Positions 19,656-29,179 of a stretch of 64,000 nt of DNA are shown here, piece after piece. Each line of letters starts with the position of its first letter. The first letter of the stretch is position 1. The stretch is from the NCBI RefSeq assembly GCF_003319125.1, contig NZ_QOHG01000018.1, forward strand, positions 24,506 to 88,505, given 5' to 3'. The position numbers and the translations under genes were made by a program. Origin of the DNA: Blastococcus sp. TF02A-26. GTDB taxonomy: Bacteria > Actinomycetota > Actinomycetes > Mycobacteriales > Geodermatophilaceae. The notes beneath the pieces were generated by a model. That model was not told the DNA's origin. It was given only the letters and a program-made list of their open reading frames with translations, and made no database searches.

Positions 19656-21172
19656 GCCTCCCTCGCGAGACCGACGTCGTGGTGGTCGGGGCGGGCACCT
19701 CGGGCTGCGCGCTGGCGGCCCGGCTGGCCGAGGCCGGGCGCACGGTGCTGCTCCTGGAGGCCGGCCCCGGCGAGCTCCTGCCCGAGTCCGCCGACGCCAC
19801 GACCATGCGAGCCGCCGTCCCGGGCTCGCCGGCCGCCGTGGAGGTGCCCGTCGAGCTCGCGGCCGGGGTGGGCCGGTCGGTGGTGCGCGGCCGCGGCGTG
19901 GGCGGCTCCAGCGCGGTCAACGGCTGCTACTTCATCCGCGCCACGCCGGCCGACTGCGACGGCTGGGCGATGCCCGAGTGGTCGTGGGAGGCGGTGCTGC
20001 CGTCCTTCCGCCGGCTGGAGTCCGACCGCGACCTGGGCGACTCACCGCTGCACGGCGGCGACGGTCCGGTCCCGGTCGTCCGCCCCCGGCTCGGCTACGA
20101 ACCGGCGGAGGCGTTCGCCGCCGCCGCGGCGGCCCTGGGCGTGCCCGCCGAGCCGGACAAGAACGGCGGCGGGCCGGCCGGCTGCGGTCCGATGCCGGCG
20201 AACGCGGTGGACGGCCGACGGATCAGCGCGGCGACGGCGTACCTGCGCGGTCAGCCGCGGCTGACCGTGCGCGGAGGCGTCGTGGTCCGGCAGGTGCTCG
20301 TCGAGAAGGGCCGGGCGGTCGGCGTCCGCACCGACGACGGGGACGTGCGCGCCGCCGAGGTGGTCCTCTCGGCCGGGGCGGTCGGGTCGCCGGAGTTGCT
20401 GCTGCGGTCGGGCATCGGCCCCGCGGACGCGCTGCGGGCCCTCGGTCTCGCCGTCGTGGCCGACGTCCCCGGGGTGGGCGAGGGGCTGAGCGACCACCCG
20501 ATGGTGACCGTGCCGTGGCGTCCGCTCCCGGGCTTCCCGGCCCCGCCGGGGCCGGCGCTGGAGCAGGTCCTGCACGCGGCTCCGGACGGCGCGCCGGGCG
20601 GCGTCGAGGTGCTGCCGTGGTTCCGGTCCTTCGGCGTCCTGCTCCCGCCGTGGGGCGCCGCCCCGGTGGACGACGGGGTGCTCGACCTCGGGGTCTCGCT
20701 CCTGCGGCCCGACAGCCGGGGGCGGCTGTGGCTGCGGTCGGCCGATCCGGCGGATGCCCCGCGGATCGCCTACGGCTACCTCGGGTCGGCGGCGGACCGT
20801 GCGGGGATGCGGGCGGGCGTCCGGCTGGCCACGGAGCTGCTCCGCACCGCACCGCTGGCCGGGCTGGGCGGTCCGGCGGCCGACCTGCCCGCCGGGGACG
20901 GACTGTCGTCCGCGGTCCTCGCCGACGACGCCGCGCTGGACGCCTGGATCGGCCGGCACCTCGGCACGGCGGTGCACCTGTCCGGTAGCGCGCGGATGGG
21001 GCCCGACACGGATCCCGGCGCGGTGGTCGACGGGCGGCTGCGGGTGCGCGGCGTGGACGGCCTGCGCGTGGCCGACACCTCGGTGCTGCCGCGGGTTCCG
21101 TCGAGGGGTACCGCGGCGACCGCGGTCATGGTCGGCGAGCGGGCTGCCGAGCTGTGCGGAGGAGGCGGCTGA
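19652..21172 (+). CDS. GMC-family FAD oxidoreductase, possibly mycofactocin-linked MftG type
   Basis: 506 residues. The FAD fold begins VVVVGAGTSGCALAARLAE; GRGVGGSSAVNGCYFIR and the C-terminal HLSGSARMGPDTDPGAVVD (catalytic His region) follow the GMC pattern. The short N-terminal half and the GCYFIRATPADCDGW motif resemble the mycofactocin-associated GMC oxidoreductase MftG, but no other mycofactocin genes are in the window, so the subfamily is a guess. The GTG overlaps the ligase stop. Confidence 0.8.
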   Translation: MSLPRETDVVVVGAGTSGCALAARLAEAGRTVLLLEAGPGELLPESADATTMRAAVPGSPAAVEVPVELAAGVGRSVVRGRGVGGSSAVNGCYFIRATPADCDGWAMPEWSWEAVLPSFRRLESDRDLGDSPLHGGDGPVPVVRPRLGYEPAEAFAAAAAALGVPAEPDKNGGGPAGCGPMPANAVDGRRISAATAYLRGQPRLTVRGGVVVRQVLVEKGRAVGVRTDDGDVRAAEVVLSAGAVGSPELLLRSGIGPADALRALGLAVVADVPGVGEGLSDHPMVTVPWRPLPGFPAPPGPALEQVLHAAPDGAPGGVEVLPWFRSFGVLLPPWGAAPVDDGVLDLGVSLLRPDSRGRLWLRSADPADAPRIAYGYLGSAADRAGMRAGVRLATELLRTAPLAGLGGPAADLPAGDGLSSAVLADDAALDAWIGRHLGTAVHLSGSARMGPDTDPGAVVDGRLRVRGVDGLRVADTSVLPRVPSRGTAATAVMVGERAAELCGGGG

Positions 21173-21185
21173 GCCGCCTTCCGGA

Positions 21186-21222
21186 GCGTCCCGGCGGCGC
21201 GTCGTCGCAGCCGCCGGGACGC
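21186..21222. terminator. Terminator after the GMC operon
   Basis: Perfect 13-base arms (GCGTCCCGGCGGC and complement) around an 11-base loop, between converging genes. Confidence 0.8.
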
Positions 21223-21238
21223 CGGGTCTGGGGACGCG

Positions 21239-21445
21239 TCAGCGGACGGCGGTGATCTCGTTGGTGCTGGTCTCGGTGAGCGGGGACCAGGCGTCGGGAT
21301 GGCGGCGCCCGGTCTGGGCCACCCACTGCGGCGCGGGCGAGGCGCCGGTGCGGGTCGCCGGACGGGCGCTCAGGGCGACGATCAGCGTGAGGAGCACGAA
21401 CAGCCCCACCAGGACCCCGCCGATGACCAAGAGCGTCGTGAACAT
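21239..21445 (-). CDS. Small membrane protein
   Basis: 68 residues. One N-terminal helix (LLVIGGVLVGLFVLLTLIVAL) followed by a polar tail. ATG start at 21445, convergent with the GMC gene. No family recognised. Confidence 0.6.
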   Translation of the reverse strand: MFTTLLVIGGVLVGLFVLLTLIVALSARPATRTGASPAPQWVAQTGRRHPDAWSPLTETSTNEITAVR

Positions 21446-21640
21446 GTACTGAACGTAAGCGCCGGACCGGTTCGTGTCACCGGATCACCGGTGGCAGATC
21501 CGTACGGACCTCCCCCGTGGATTGTGCAGGTCCTGCCAGTCCGTCCGGCGCCGACGGCAGGGGGCCCTGGCGAACGTGCCAGCGAGGCTGTCCGGCCGCC
21601 GGACGGGGTAGGAGCACGGTCCCGACGACAGGAGACCTCC

Positions 21641-22354
21641 GTGACCTCCGTGCCCCGACTGGCCGGCCAGGCCGTCGCCGTGCCGCTGGGCGCGCTCGCG
21701 CGGTGGCGCCGTGGCAAGCCGATGCACCCCCGTGGTGTCGTCGCGCGGGGCGTGCTCGAGCGCACCGGCGGAGCCGGCACCGGGGTGCCCTGGCTCGACC
21801 GGCCGGCCCGGGACGACGTGGCGGTGCGGCTCAGCCGCGGCGCGGGGCTCCCCGCCCCGTGGCCGGACCTCCTCGGGTTCGCCGTCCGCGTGCCCGAGGA
21901 CGGCCGGCCGGTGGACCTGCTGCTGTCGAGCACCGGCCGCGGCGCGCTGACCCGTCAGGTCCCGGTCCTGCGGCGGGATGCCGCCGGCCCCTACTCCTCG
22001 ATCATGGGGTACCGCTCGCCGGCCGGGACGCTGCGGCTGGCGGCCTGGGCGGACCGTCCGGTCCCGTCGGACCCCGAGCCGCTCGTCGCGCACCTGGGGG
22101 AGGCCCGGACGGCGTACACCCTCGCGGTCGCAACGGGTGCCGGCCCGTGGCGGCCGTTCGCCGTCCTCACGCTCGGCGAGCCGGAGGCCGGCCCGGATCC
22201 GGACGTCCGCTTCGACGCCGTCCGGTACCCGCCGCCGGGCCTGGTGGCCGACGGGCCGATGGCCCGGTTCCGCGCGCCGGCCTACGCGCGGGCGCAGCGG
22301 GAGCGCGTCCTCGCGCGGACCGGGGATACGGACCGGGGCGACTCGGAAGAGTGA
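21641..22354 (+). CDS. Conserved protein, catalase-fold-like
   Basis: 237 residues. ALARWRRGKPMHPRGVVARG near the N-terminus is a motif of a conserved actinobacterial family with catalase-related resemblance and no confirmed activity. I see no catalase heme-tyrosine motif, so true catalase activity is unlikely. GTG at 21641 with AGGAG six bases upstream. Confidence 0.65.
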   Translation: MTSVPRLAGQAVAVPLGALARWRRGKPMHPRGVVARGVLERTGGAGTGVPWLDRPARDDVAVRLSRGAGLPAPWPDLLGFAVRVPEDGRPVDLLLSSTGRGALTRQVPVLRRDAAGPYSSIMGYRSPAGTLRLAAWADRPVPSDPEPLVAHLGEARTAYTLAVATGAGPWRPFAVLTLGEPEAGPDPDVRFDAVRYPPPGLVADGPMARFRAPAYARAQRERVLARTGDTDRGDSEE

Positions 22355-22481
22355 CGCCGGCGGCCCCGGGTGACCACACGGGGTTGCCACGGGGGATGCT
22401 GGGTAGCCGGAGAACGACCGGAATCCCTTCGAGAGCACCGCCCTGCCGTCGCGTGCTCGGCGTCAGGAGCGTGCCGTCCGC

Positions 22482-23504
22482 GTGGACCCCGTAGACGACC
22501 CGCGGGCAGCCGACACCGTCGGGCTGCCCGCGATCCGGGTGGCCTCCATCCCGCACCGCGACCCCTACGTGGACGCCGTCCTGCCCGCCGGTGTGGTGCG
22601 GGTCGGCCGCGAGCAGGGGCCGAGCCCGTGGCTGGACCCGGCGTACCTCACCGCGCACGCCGACGAGGTGGACGTCGTCCACGTGCACTCCGGCTACGGG
22701 CACCTGCCCGAGGACGAGATCGTCTGCTTCACCGAGGCGATCCGCCGCACCGGCGTCCCGCTGGTGACCACCGTCCACCAGCTCCGCGACCCCGCGCAGG
22801 CCCTGCCCACCCGGCACGACGCGCACCTGCGGGCACTGCTGGCGACCGCCGAGGTCGTCTTCACGCTGACGCCCGGCGCCGCCGACGAGATCGCCGACCG
22901 GTACGGGCGGACGCCGATCGTCGTCGCGCACCCGTCGGTCGCGGTCCCCGACCCGGAGGGTGGCGGCGAGCGGGGCGTGGTCGGGCTGCCGCTGCGCTCG
23001 GGCACCTGCATGCCCGAGCCGGCCGCCCTCGTCCGGGCGGCGCTCAACGGAGCGGTCAACGGCGGTGGGCGGCTGCGGCTGTTCGTGGAGCCCGGCTTCG
23101 TGCTGCCGCCGCTCGGCGAGATGGCGGAGAGTGCGTCGCTCGAGCTCGAGCCGCTGGACGAGGAGCGGTGGGCCGCCCAGCTGCAGGAGCTGCACGTGGC
23201 GGTGCTGCCGCAGTCCCGCGGCACGCACTCGACCGAGCTGGAAGTGTGCCGCGACGTCGGCACCCGTGTCGTGGCGCCCAGCTGCGGCTGGTTCGCCGAC
23301 CAGTGGTCGGACGTGGTGACGTACGGCAACGACGAGGAGCACGGGTTCGACCCGGTGTCGCTCAACGGCGCCGTCGCGGCCGCGCTGACCCGTCCGGCCC
23401 CGCGCCCGGCCGACCGCACGTGGCGGGAGCAGCAGCGGGCGGCGGTGCAGGACGTGCACGCACAGGTGTACGCGCAGGTCGTGGGGGATCGCGTCGCGTC
23501 CTGA
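22482..23504 (+). CDS. Glycosyltransferase-like protein (GT-B fold)
   Basis: 340 residues. It looks like a GT4-type sugar transferase: DVVHVHSGYGH, TVHQLRDP, then a C-terminal half with VAVLPQSRGTHSTELEVCRDVG in place of the usual EGFG motif and SCGWFADQW. Donor and acceptor are unknown. GTG start at 22482. The tRNA cluster follows on the other strand. Confidence 0.65.
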   Translation: MDPVDDPRAADTVGLPAIRVASIPHRDPYVDAVLPAGVVRVGREQGPSPWLDPAYLTAHADEVDVVHVHSGYGHLPEDEIVCFTEAIRRTGVPLVTTVHQLRDPAQALPTRHDAHLRALLATAEVVFTLTPGAADEIADRYGRTPIVVAHPSVAVPDPEGGGERGVVGLPLRSGTCMPEPAALVRAALNGAVNGGGRLRLFVEPGFVLPPLGEMAESASLELEPLDEERWAAQLQELHVAVLPQSRGTHSTELEVCRDVGTRVVAPSCGWFADQWSDVVTYGNDEEHGFDPVSLNGAVAAALTRPAPRPADRTWREQQRAAVQDVHAQVYAQVVGDRVAS

Positions 23505-23577
23505 CGCCGGGATCGCCGCGCCGGGTACCGGCGCCGTTCGCGGGTGGGCCGCTCGGGCCGGCCGCGCGGAAGAGGTG

Positions 23578-23651
23578 TGGGCAGGGGCGGGGTCGAACCG
23601 CCGACCTCTCGCTTTTCAGGCGAGCGCTCGTACCGACTGAGCTACCTGCCC
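23578..23651 (-). tRNA. tRNA-Phe (GAA)
   Basis: Minus strand. Acceptor arms GGGCAGG and CCTGCCC pair, D-arm GCTC present, anticodon loop CTGAAAA with GAA, T-loop GTTCGAC. CCA is not encoded. Last of three tRNAs in transcription order. Confidence 0.95.
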
Positions 23652-23675
23652 CAGTCCGGTGCTTCCACCGGAGAG

Positions 23676-23749
23676 CGACCCTGACGGGACTCGAACCCGC
23701 GACCTCCGCCGTGACAGGGCGGCGCGCTAACCAACTGCGCTACAGGGCC
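23676..23749 (-). tRNA. tRNA-Asp (GTC)
   Basis: Minus strand. Acceptor GGCCCTG pairs with CAGGGTC (one G-U), anticodon loop CTGTCAC with GTC, T-loop GTTCGAG. CCA not encoded. Middle gene of the Glu-Asp-Phe cluster. Confidence 0.95.
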
Positions 23750-23773
23750 TTGCTGTGTCCTTCTGGTGCTGCG

Positions 23774-23846
23774 TGCCCCCAACGGGGTTCGAACCCGTGC
23801 TACCGCCTTGAAAGGGCGGCGTCCTGGACCACTAGACGATGAGGGC
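23774..23846 (-). tRNA. tRNA-Glu (TTC)
   Basis: Minus strand. Acceptor GCCCTCA pairs with TGGGGGC, anticodon loop CTTTCAA with TTC, T-loop GTTCGAA. First gene of the cluster; its promoter should lie in 23847-23984. Confidence 0.95.
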
Positions 23847-23984
23847 TCGGTGTTCGCCGGGGGCGCTGAGAACTGTACATGGCCCTCCGACGCGCTCCGA
23901 CAGGGGGCGTCCCGGGGGCGTCCGGCCGGCGACACGGCTGCCGCGGTGCCCTCCGTCGGCGGCGGTTGCTGGGAGGCTCGCGCG

Positions 23985-24632
23985 GTGAGTACCCGCCGCC
24001 GTGCCACCCCCGTCCCGGTCCTCGTGGCCGCCGCACTGCTGCTGGTGGGGTGCGCGACCGAGGAGGACCCCGAGCCGACGGGGGCGACGGGGTCGGCCGG
24101 CAGCGGGACGTCGTCGTCCGCCGCCTCGAGCACGACCCCCGGGTCCGAGGCGTCCGGGAGCGACGCGGGGGAGGACCCGAACGTGCCGACGTTCCCGTCC
24201 GGCGTCGGCAGCGCCGAGCAGGCGGCGTCGGCCGACGCCCTGGTGACGGTCACCGACGTCCGGACCGGGGAGCACGACGGGTTCGACCGCGTCGTCTTCG
24301 AGGTCGACGGCGAAGGGGTCCCGGGCTGGGACGTCCGCTACGTCGACGACCCGACCCAGGAGGGCAGCGGCGACCCGGTGGACGTGGCCGGGGCCGCCGT
24401 CCTGCAGGTGCTCGTGAGCGGTGTGGGGTATCCGTTCGACACCGGCGTCGACCCCTTCGTCCCGGACGGACCGGTCCCCGGACCGGGGGCGGCGGTCACC
24501 GAGGTGGTCGTGGGGCCGACGTTCGAGGGCGTCACGCAGGCCTTCGTCGGGACGGCGGGGGAGTCGCCGTTCCGTGTGTACCTGCTCGAGGGGCCGACGA
24601 GGATCGTGGTCGAGGTCGCGCACCCGGGCTGA
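23985..24632 (+). CDS. Lipoprotein with AMIN-like domain
   Basis: 215 residues. Signal peptide ending in lipobox LLLVGC, a Ser/Gly/Thr linker, then a beta-rich domain with TGEHDGFDRVVFEVDG, VGYPFDTG and SPFRVYLLEGPTRIVVEV, the pattern of the actinobacterial AMIN-like domain, thought to bind the cell envelope. GTG at 23985 with GGGAGG upstream. Confidence 0.8.
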   Translation: MSTRRRATPVPVLVAAALLLVGCATEEDPEPTGATGSAGSGTSSSAASSTTPGSEASGSDAGEDPNVPTFPSGVGSAEQAASADALVTVTDVRTGEHDGFDRVVFEVDGEGVPGWDVRYVDDPTQEGSGDPVDVAGAAVLQVLVSGVGYPFDTGVDPFVPDGPVPGPGAAVTEVVVGPTFEGVTQAFVGTAGESPFRVYLLEGPTRIVVEVAHPG

Positions 24633-24638
24633 GACGGC

Positions 24639-24968
24639 TCAGTTGAGGCTGGCGCTCAGCTTCACCTCGTCGTCGGACACGGAGGTGCACTCCAGCGCCA
24701 GGCCACCGACCGAGAGGCTCTCGCCCTCGGCGCAGGAGGCGCTGGCGCCGCCGACGCTGATCGAGGCGCGGCCGTTCTCCACGTTGCCGAGGCTGATCGT
24801 CGGCCCGATCGGCAGGTCGACCTCGGCGCCGTCCCCGCTGAGGGTCACCGTGCAGGAGTTGCTGTCGCAGGAGAAGTTCTCGCTGGTGAACGAGCAGCCG
24901 GCCAGGGACAGCAGGCCGAGGCCGCCGGCGAGCACGGTGCCGGCGAGGGCGTTCCGGGACGTCGTCAT
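24639..24968 (-). CDS. Small lipoprotein
   Basis: 109 residues. Signal peptide with lipobox LSLAGC after GGLGLL, then a beta-rich domain with paired cysteines (FSCDSNSCTV and ASCAEGES...LECTS). Converges with the AMIN-like gene, leaving six bases between stops. Family not recognised. Confidence 0.75.
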   Translation of the reverse strand: MTTSRNALAGTVLAGGLGLLSLAGCSFTSENFSCDSNSCTVTLSGDGAEVDLPIGPTISLGNVENGRASISVGGASASCAEGESLSVGGLALECTSVSDDEVKLSASLN

Positions 24969-24991
24969 GTCCCGAGCGTAGGGCGGCCGGG

Positions 24992-26572
24992 TCACCCGCC
25001 CGGGGACGTCGGCGCGGTCGAGGTGCCCCCGTCGGTGCCCCCGTCGACGTCGTCCCCGTCGCCGCCCTCGCCGGTCTCCTCCGCGCCGACCAGGGTGCGC
25101 ACGATGGTCACCTCGGTCTCGCCCAGCCCGCCGAGGGTGATGTCGTCGTAGCCGGTCAGCCGGCCGGTGGCGCGGTCGAAGTAGAGGACCGTGCAGGTCA
25201 GCGGCTCGGGGTACTCGCCCTGCAGGCCGCGCAGGCCCGCGCCGCCGGTCGAGCCCTGCACCATGAGCAGGGTGCCCTCGTCGAGGGTGGAGACGTCGCG
25301 GTCGTGGGTGTGCCCGGCGAGGACCAGCGGGACGACCCCGTCGAGCGGCGGCGCCTGCTTCGGGTCGTGCACCATCGCGATGGCCGGGGGCTCCGGCTGC
25401 TGCTCGGCCACCTCGGCGAGCTCCTCCCCGGTCTCCTCCAGCGACTGCGTGTCGCCGGTGGCGTCCTGGTCGGGGGTGAACCGGGGGTCGGGGGCGCCGA
25501 CCACGGTGATGCCGGCGACGGTGACCGCGGTGTCGTCGAGCACGGTCGCGTTCGGCTGCGAGGCCACCAGCCCGGCCGTGGTGGCCGAGTCGTGGTTGCC
25601 GCGGATGTACACGTAGGGGACGCCCAGCCCGCCGATCGAGGAGATCGCCTGGTTCTCCGGCTGGCTGCCCCAGTCGGTGATGTCCCCGGTGTCCAGGACG
25701 CCGTCCACCCCGAACTGGTCGACGACCTGGCCCATCAGGTCGAAGCCGGCCGGGTTGAGGTGGATGTCGGACACGTGCAGCAGCGCGACGGTGTCGCCGT
25801 CCCCGCCCGGCGCGGGCAGCGCGGACAGTGCGCCGTAGAGGGTGCTCACGTTGCCGACCAGGTCCTCCAGCGAGGCCCGGTAGGCGTCGAAGCGGGCGAC
25901 GATGTCCTGCGCGTCGCCGATCAGGCTGGGCGCGTTCACCAGCAGTCCGGTGTAGGTCGGCTGCGCCAGCGCCTCGGGCCGCCAGGTGGCGGCGCCCAGC
26001 CCGGCCGCGCCGCCCAGGACGGCGACGACGGTCCCGGCCGCGACGAGGGGCTCGCGCCACCGCAGCCGGTAGACCGCCAGCGTGAGGAGGACGGCGCCGC
26101 CGACCGCGCCGAGCGAGGAGCGCACGGCCAGTTCGGTGACGGCGTCCCCGATGTCGTCGGTGATCCGGTCGACCAGGCTGTCGAACCGGCGCGGGTCGTC
26201 CACGAGCGCCTGGATCCGGCGCTCGTCGGCCCGCTGCAGTTGCACCTGGAGTCCGAGCGGCCCGTCGTAGGCGTCGACGTCGAGCGCACCCAGCGGCGGG
26301 ATGTCCAGTGCGACCCCGCCCCCGGTGGTGCCCACCGTGAAGCGCGCGTCGAAGGGTCCCAGCGGGGCGTCCAGCCGGCCGAACAGGAGGACGCCGACGA
26401 TGGCGCCGGTGAGCGCCACCAGGACGCACACGCCCCAGCGCCCGGCCCGCCGTGCCGCGCGGCGCAGGCGGGCCCGCCGGTCGGGGGTCCCCCCGGGGAT
26501 CTCTGCCGGATCGTCGGCGTCCGGAGGGCCGGCCGGGCCGGCCGGGTCGGGCCGGTCGGCCGGAGTGCTCAT
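24992..26572 (-). CDS. Membrane-anchored metallophosphoesterase
   Basis: 526 residues. N-terminal Pro/Asp-rich tail, membrane helices near residues 46-64 and 150-200, then a calcineurin-type phosphoesterase with LLHVSDIHLNP, LDTGDITDWG, IRGNHDS and LAGHTHDR metal ligands. An acidic insert and a Gly/Asp-rich C-tail follow. It probably acts at the outer face of the membrane; the substrate is unknown. Confidence 0.85.
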   Translation of the reverse strand: MSTPADRPDPAGPAGPPDADDPAEIPGGTPDRRARLRRAARRAGRWGVCVLVALTGAIVGVLLFGRLDAPLGPFDARFTVGTTGGGVALDIPPLGALDVDAYDGPLGLQVQLQRADERRIQALVDDPRRFDSLVDRITDDIGDAVTELAVRSSLGAVGGAVLLTLAVYRLRWREPLVAAGTVVAVLGGAAGLGAATWRPEALAQPTYTGLLVNAPSLIGDAQDIVARFDAYRASLEDLVGNVSTLYGALSALPAPGGDGDTVALLHVSDIHLNPAGFDLMGQVVDQFGVDGVLDTGDITDWGSQPENQAISSIGGLGVPYVYIRGNHDSATTAGLVASQPNATVLDDTAVTVAGITVVGAPDPRFTPDQDATGDTQSLEETGEELAEVAEQQPEPPAIAMVHDPKQAPPLDGVVPLVLAGHTHDRDVSTLDEGTLLMVQGSTGGAGLRGLQGEYPEPLTCTVLYFDRATGRLTGYDDITLGGLGETEVTIVRTLVGAEETGEGGDGDDVDGGTDGGTSTAPTSPGG

Positions 26573-26627
26573 GTCTCCAGGCTAGGGAGCCCGGACCGCT
26601 TCCGCGTCCGCCGACGTGGAGCGCGGC

Positions 26628-27101
26628 TCAGCTGACCTGGTCGGCGGGGCGGCCGCGGAAGAGCCAGCGCAGGGCGATGAAGCGCAGGGTGCCGATCGTG
26701 GCGGTGACGAGCGCGACCAGACCGAACTGCACGTAGGGGTCGTCGGTGTCGCTGACCGCGGTGAGCCAGGCCAGGGCGACGCTGGTCGAGACCAGGCCGG
26801 CGATCGACAGGGCTCCGCCCTCGACCTGGGCGGTCAGGAAGCTGACCCGCTGGCCGGCCCGGAAGGTGAGCCGCCGGTGCATCTCGTTGGCCATGACCGA
26901 GGTGATGACCGAGCCGATCCAGTTCGCCGGCTGCTCGCCGACGTCGTGCAACAGCACGAAGATGAGCGCGTAGAGGGCGCTCGTCGAGCCGCCGACCAGC
27001 ACGAACCGGCTGAACTGCCCGAGCGTGTCGTCGCCCCTGACCCGGGTGAGGGCGGCCTCGACCCACTCGCCCCGCGGGCGGCAGAGGGTCGGGTGGCTCA
27101 C
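26628..27101 (-). CDS. GtrA-family membrane protein
   Basis: 157 residues, four hydrophobic segments starting at FSRFVLVGGSTSALYALIF, with NWIGSVITSVMANEMHRRLTF, the GtrA signature. GtrA proteins are proposed to flip or transport lipid-linked sugars for surface glycans. GTG at 27101 with AGGAG six bases upstream decides the start. Confidence 0.85.
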   Translation of the reverse strand: MSHPTLCRPRGEWVEAALTRVRGDDTLGQFSRFVLVGGSTSALYALIFVLLHDVGEQPANWIGSVITSVMANEMHRRLTFRAGQRVSFLTAQVEGGALSIAGLVSTSVALAWLTAVSDTDDPYVQFGLVALVTATIGTLRFIALRWLFRGRPADQVS

Positions 27102-27332
27102 GGTCAGCTCCTGGGTGTGCACACGGACAGTTGTCCAGCTTCCTCCTGGGAGCTCCCTGGACGCCAGCGGTATTCCGGCTGCGAACAGCGCCGTCACCCG
27201 GACGGGGCCCGGGCCGCTGCTCGCTCGTCCTGCATGACACCACGGGGCACTGACGGGAAGCGGTCCCGCCGGCCTGCCGGGCGCGGCGGGACGGGCGGCT
27301 TGCCCCGCGGCCGACGGGGGTAGGGGGCGGCC

Positions 27333-28208
27333 ATGGGTCTGATGGGTTTCCTCGATCGCTGGGCCGACGTCGACACCTTCGACGGGGCGATGGAACCGGC
27401 GCGCAAGGCCGTCCAGTCGGTGCCGAGTGCGGTCAAGGACGTCCTGCACGGCACGTGGCTGGGCCACTCCCTGCACCCGGTCCTGGTGCAGGTGCCCGTG
27501 GGCAGCTGGGTGTCGGCCGGCATCCTCGACGCCATCCCGGCGATGCGGCCGGCGGCGACGCTGCTCATCGGCACGGGGGTGGCGGCCGCGCTGCCGGCCG
27601 CGGCGACCGGGGCGGCGGACTGGTCGGAACAGGGCACGGGCGTCCGGCGGCTCGGTGCCGTGCACGCCGTGCTGAACACCGCCGCGCTGGGGCTGTACGT
27701 CGGCTCGCTCGCCGCGCGCGCGAAGGGCCGCGGCACGCTCGGCCGGGTGCTGTCCTACGCCGGGCTGGGCCTCGCGGGCGGATCGGCGGCCATCGGTGGC
27801 CACATGTCCTACGCCCAGTCGTCGGGACCGTCGCACGCGGCGACCGCGGCGCGCGCGCTCACCACGGACTGGATCGACCTCGGCCCCCTGGACGACTTCC
27901 CGGAGGGCCGGCCGGCGCTGCGCACCGGGAAGGGCCACGGCGCGGACGTGCCGCTGGCCGCCGTCCGCCGGGGAGCGCGGGTCGACGTCTTCATCGGCGC
28001 GTGCTCGCACCTCTCCGGGCCGCTGCACGAGGGCACCGTGGAGGAGGTCCGTGGGCACGCCTGCCTGGTCTGCCCCTGGCACGACTCGGCGTTCGACCTG
28101 GAGAACGGCCAGCCCCGGCGGGGCCCGGCGGCCAACCCGCAGGAGAAGCTCGAGGTGCGGATGGAGGCCGGCCGGGTCATGGCCCGGCTGCCCAGCCACC
28201 AGCGCTGA
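27333..28208 (+). CDS. DUF2231 membrane protein fused to a Rieske iron-sulfur domain
   Basis: 291 residues. N-terminal DUF2231 region (LGHSLHPVLVQVPVGSW, four helices to about residue 165) then a Rieske domain with the 2Fe-2S ligands in ACSHLSGPL and CLVCPWHDSAFD. The fusion suggests an electron-transfer role at the membrane. ATG at 27333. It is a known actinobacterial architecture without a defined substrate. Confidence 0.88.
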   Translation: MGLMGFLDRWADVDTFDGAMEPARKAVQSVPSAVKDVLHGTWLGHSLHPVLVQVPVGSWVSAGILDAIPAMRPAATLLIGTGVAAALPAAATGAADWSEQGTGVRRLGAVHAVLNTAALGLYVGSLAARAKGRGTLGRVLSYAGLGLAGGSAAIGGHMSYAQSSGPSHAATAARALTTDWIDLGPLDDFPEGRPALRTGKGHGADVPLAAVRRGARVDVFIGACSHLSGPLHEGTVEEVRGHACLVCPWHDSAFDLENGQPRRGPAANPQEKLEVRMEAGRVMARLPSHQR

Positions 28209-28237
28209 GGCCGCTGGGGCTCCTAGGCTGCCGCGGT

Positions 28238-29110
28238 GTGAGGCGGACGGCGGCGGCCCTGGCGGTCCTGCTCGCCTGCGCCGGGTGCGGGAGCGACGCC
28301 TCGCCGTCGTCGTCGGGGACGTCGTCCTCGCCGGGTCCGTCGTCGGCGGCGCTGCGGACCGGAGCGCCGGTGCCGCCGGTCGAGGGGATCGCCGCGGAGG
28401 CGGTGGAGAACCGGACCGACCGAGCCGCCGGCGGACAGGTGCAGGTCAAGGTCAGCGACACCGGCGCGGAGCCGTTCTCGGTCACCTCGGTGGCGATCGA
28501 CTCGCCGGGGTTCGAGCCGCTGCCCGCCGTCCCGGTGACCGCGTCGTTCGTGCCGGGCCGGCGGATCGACCTCCCCACGCCCTACGGCGCACCGGTGTGC
28601 GACACCGCGGCCGAACCGGCCGCGGCCCGGCTGACCGTCGTCCGCCCGTCGGGCGCGGTGGAGGAGCTCCGGGTGCCGATGGCGGCCGAGGTGCTGACCG
28701 TCGTCCACGGCCGGCTGTGCGCCTCGCTCGCGGTCGGCGATCTCGTCACGGTCGAGGTGGTCGACCTCGTCGAGCGGCCGGAGTCCCTCGTCGGCCGCCT
28801 CGTGCTGACCCGCGCCGGGGACGACGAGCGTCCGGTTGTCGCGACCCGGGTGGAGGGGAACGTCCTCTACTCCGCCGACGCGCCGCTGCCGCTCGAGCTG
28901 ACCGCTGGGCAGCGCGAGGCCTCGGTGGAGCTCACCCTCACGACCGCCCGGTGCGATCCGCACGCGCTGGCCGACGTCAAGCAGCCCTACCTGATGCCGC
29001 TGTCGGTCTCGGTGGACGGCGGCGAGGAGATCCCGGTCGACCTGCCGCTGGACGAGTCGCAGCGGGAACTGCTCCGTCTGCTGACCGTGCGCGTCTGCAC
29101 GCCGTCCTGA
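28238..29110 (+). CDS. Secreted lipoprotein of unknown function
   Basis: 290 residues. Signal peptide with lipobox LLACAGCGS, Ser/Pro linker, then beta-rich repeats with three cysteines (PVCDTAAE, GRLCASL, TARCDPH). It may be cotranscribed with the Rieske gene 29 bases upstream. No named family recognised. Confidence 0.7.
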   Translation: MRRTAAALAVLLACAGCGSDASPSSSGTSSSPGPSSAALRTGAPVPPVEGIAAEAVENRTDRAAGGQVQVKVSDTGAEPFSVTSVAIDSPGFEPLPAVPVTASFVPGRRIDLPTPYGAPVCDTAAEPAAARLTVVRPSGAVEELRVPMAAEVLTVVHGRLCASLAVGDLVTVEVVDLVERPESLVGRLVLTRAGDDERPVVATRVEGNVLYSADAPLPLELTAGQREASVELTLTTARCDPHALADVKQPYLMPLSVSVDGGEEIPVDLPLDESQRELLRLLTVRVCTPS

Positions 29111-29138
29111 GTCGTGGCGGCCGCGCCCCGAATGGAGA

Positions 29139-29179
29139 CCGGCCCGGCCGCCCCGGGGGGAACGGGGCGGCCGGGCCGG
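29139..29179 (+). terminator. Strong terminator
   Basis: Perfect 16-base stem (CCGGCCCGGCCGCCCC and complement) with a nine-base G-rich loop, 28 bases after the lipoprotein stop. Confidence 0.85.
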
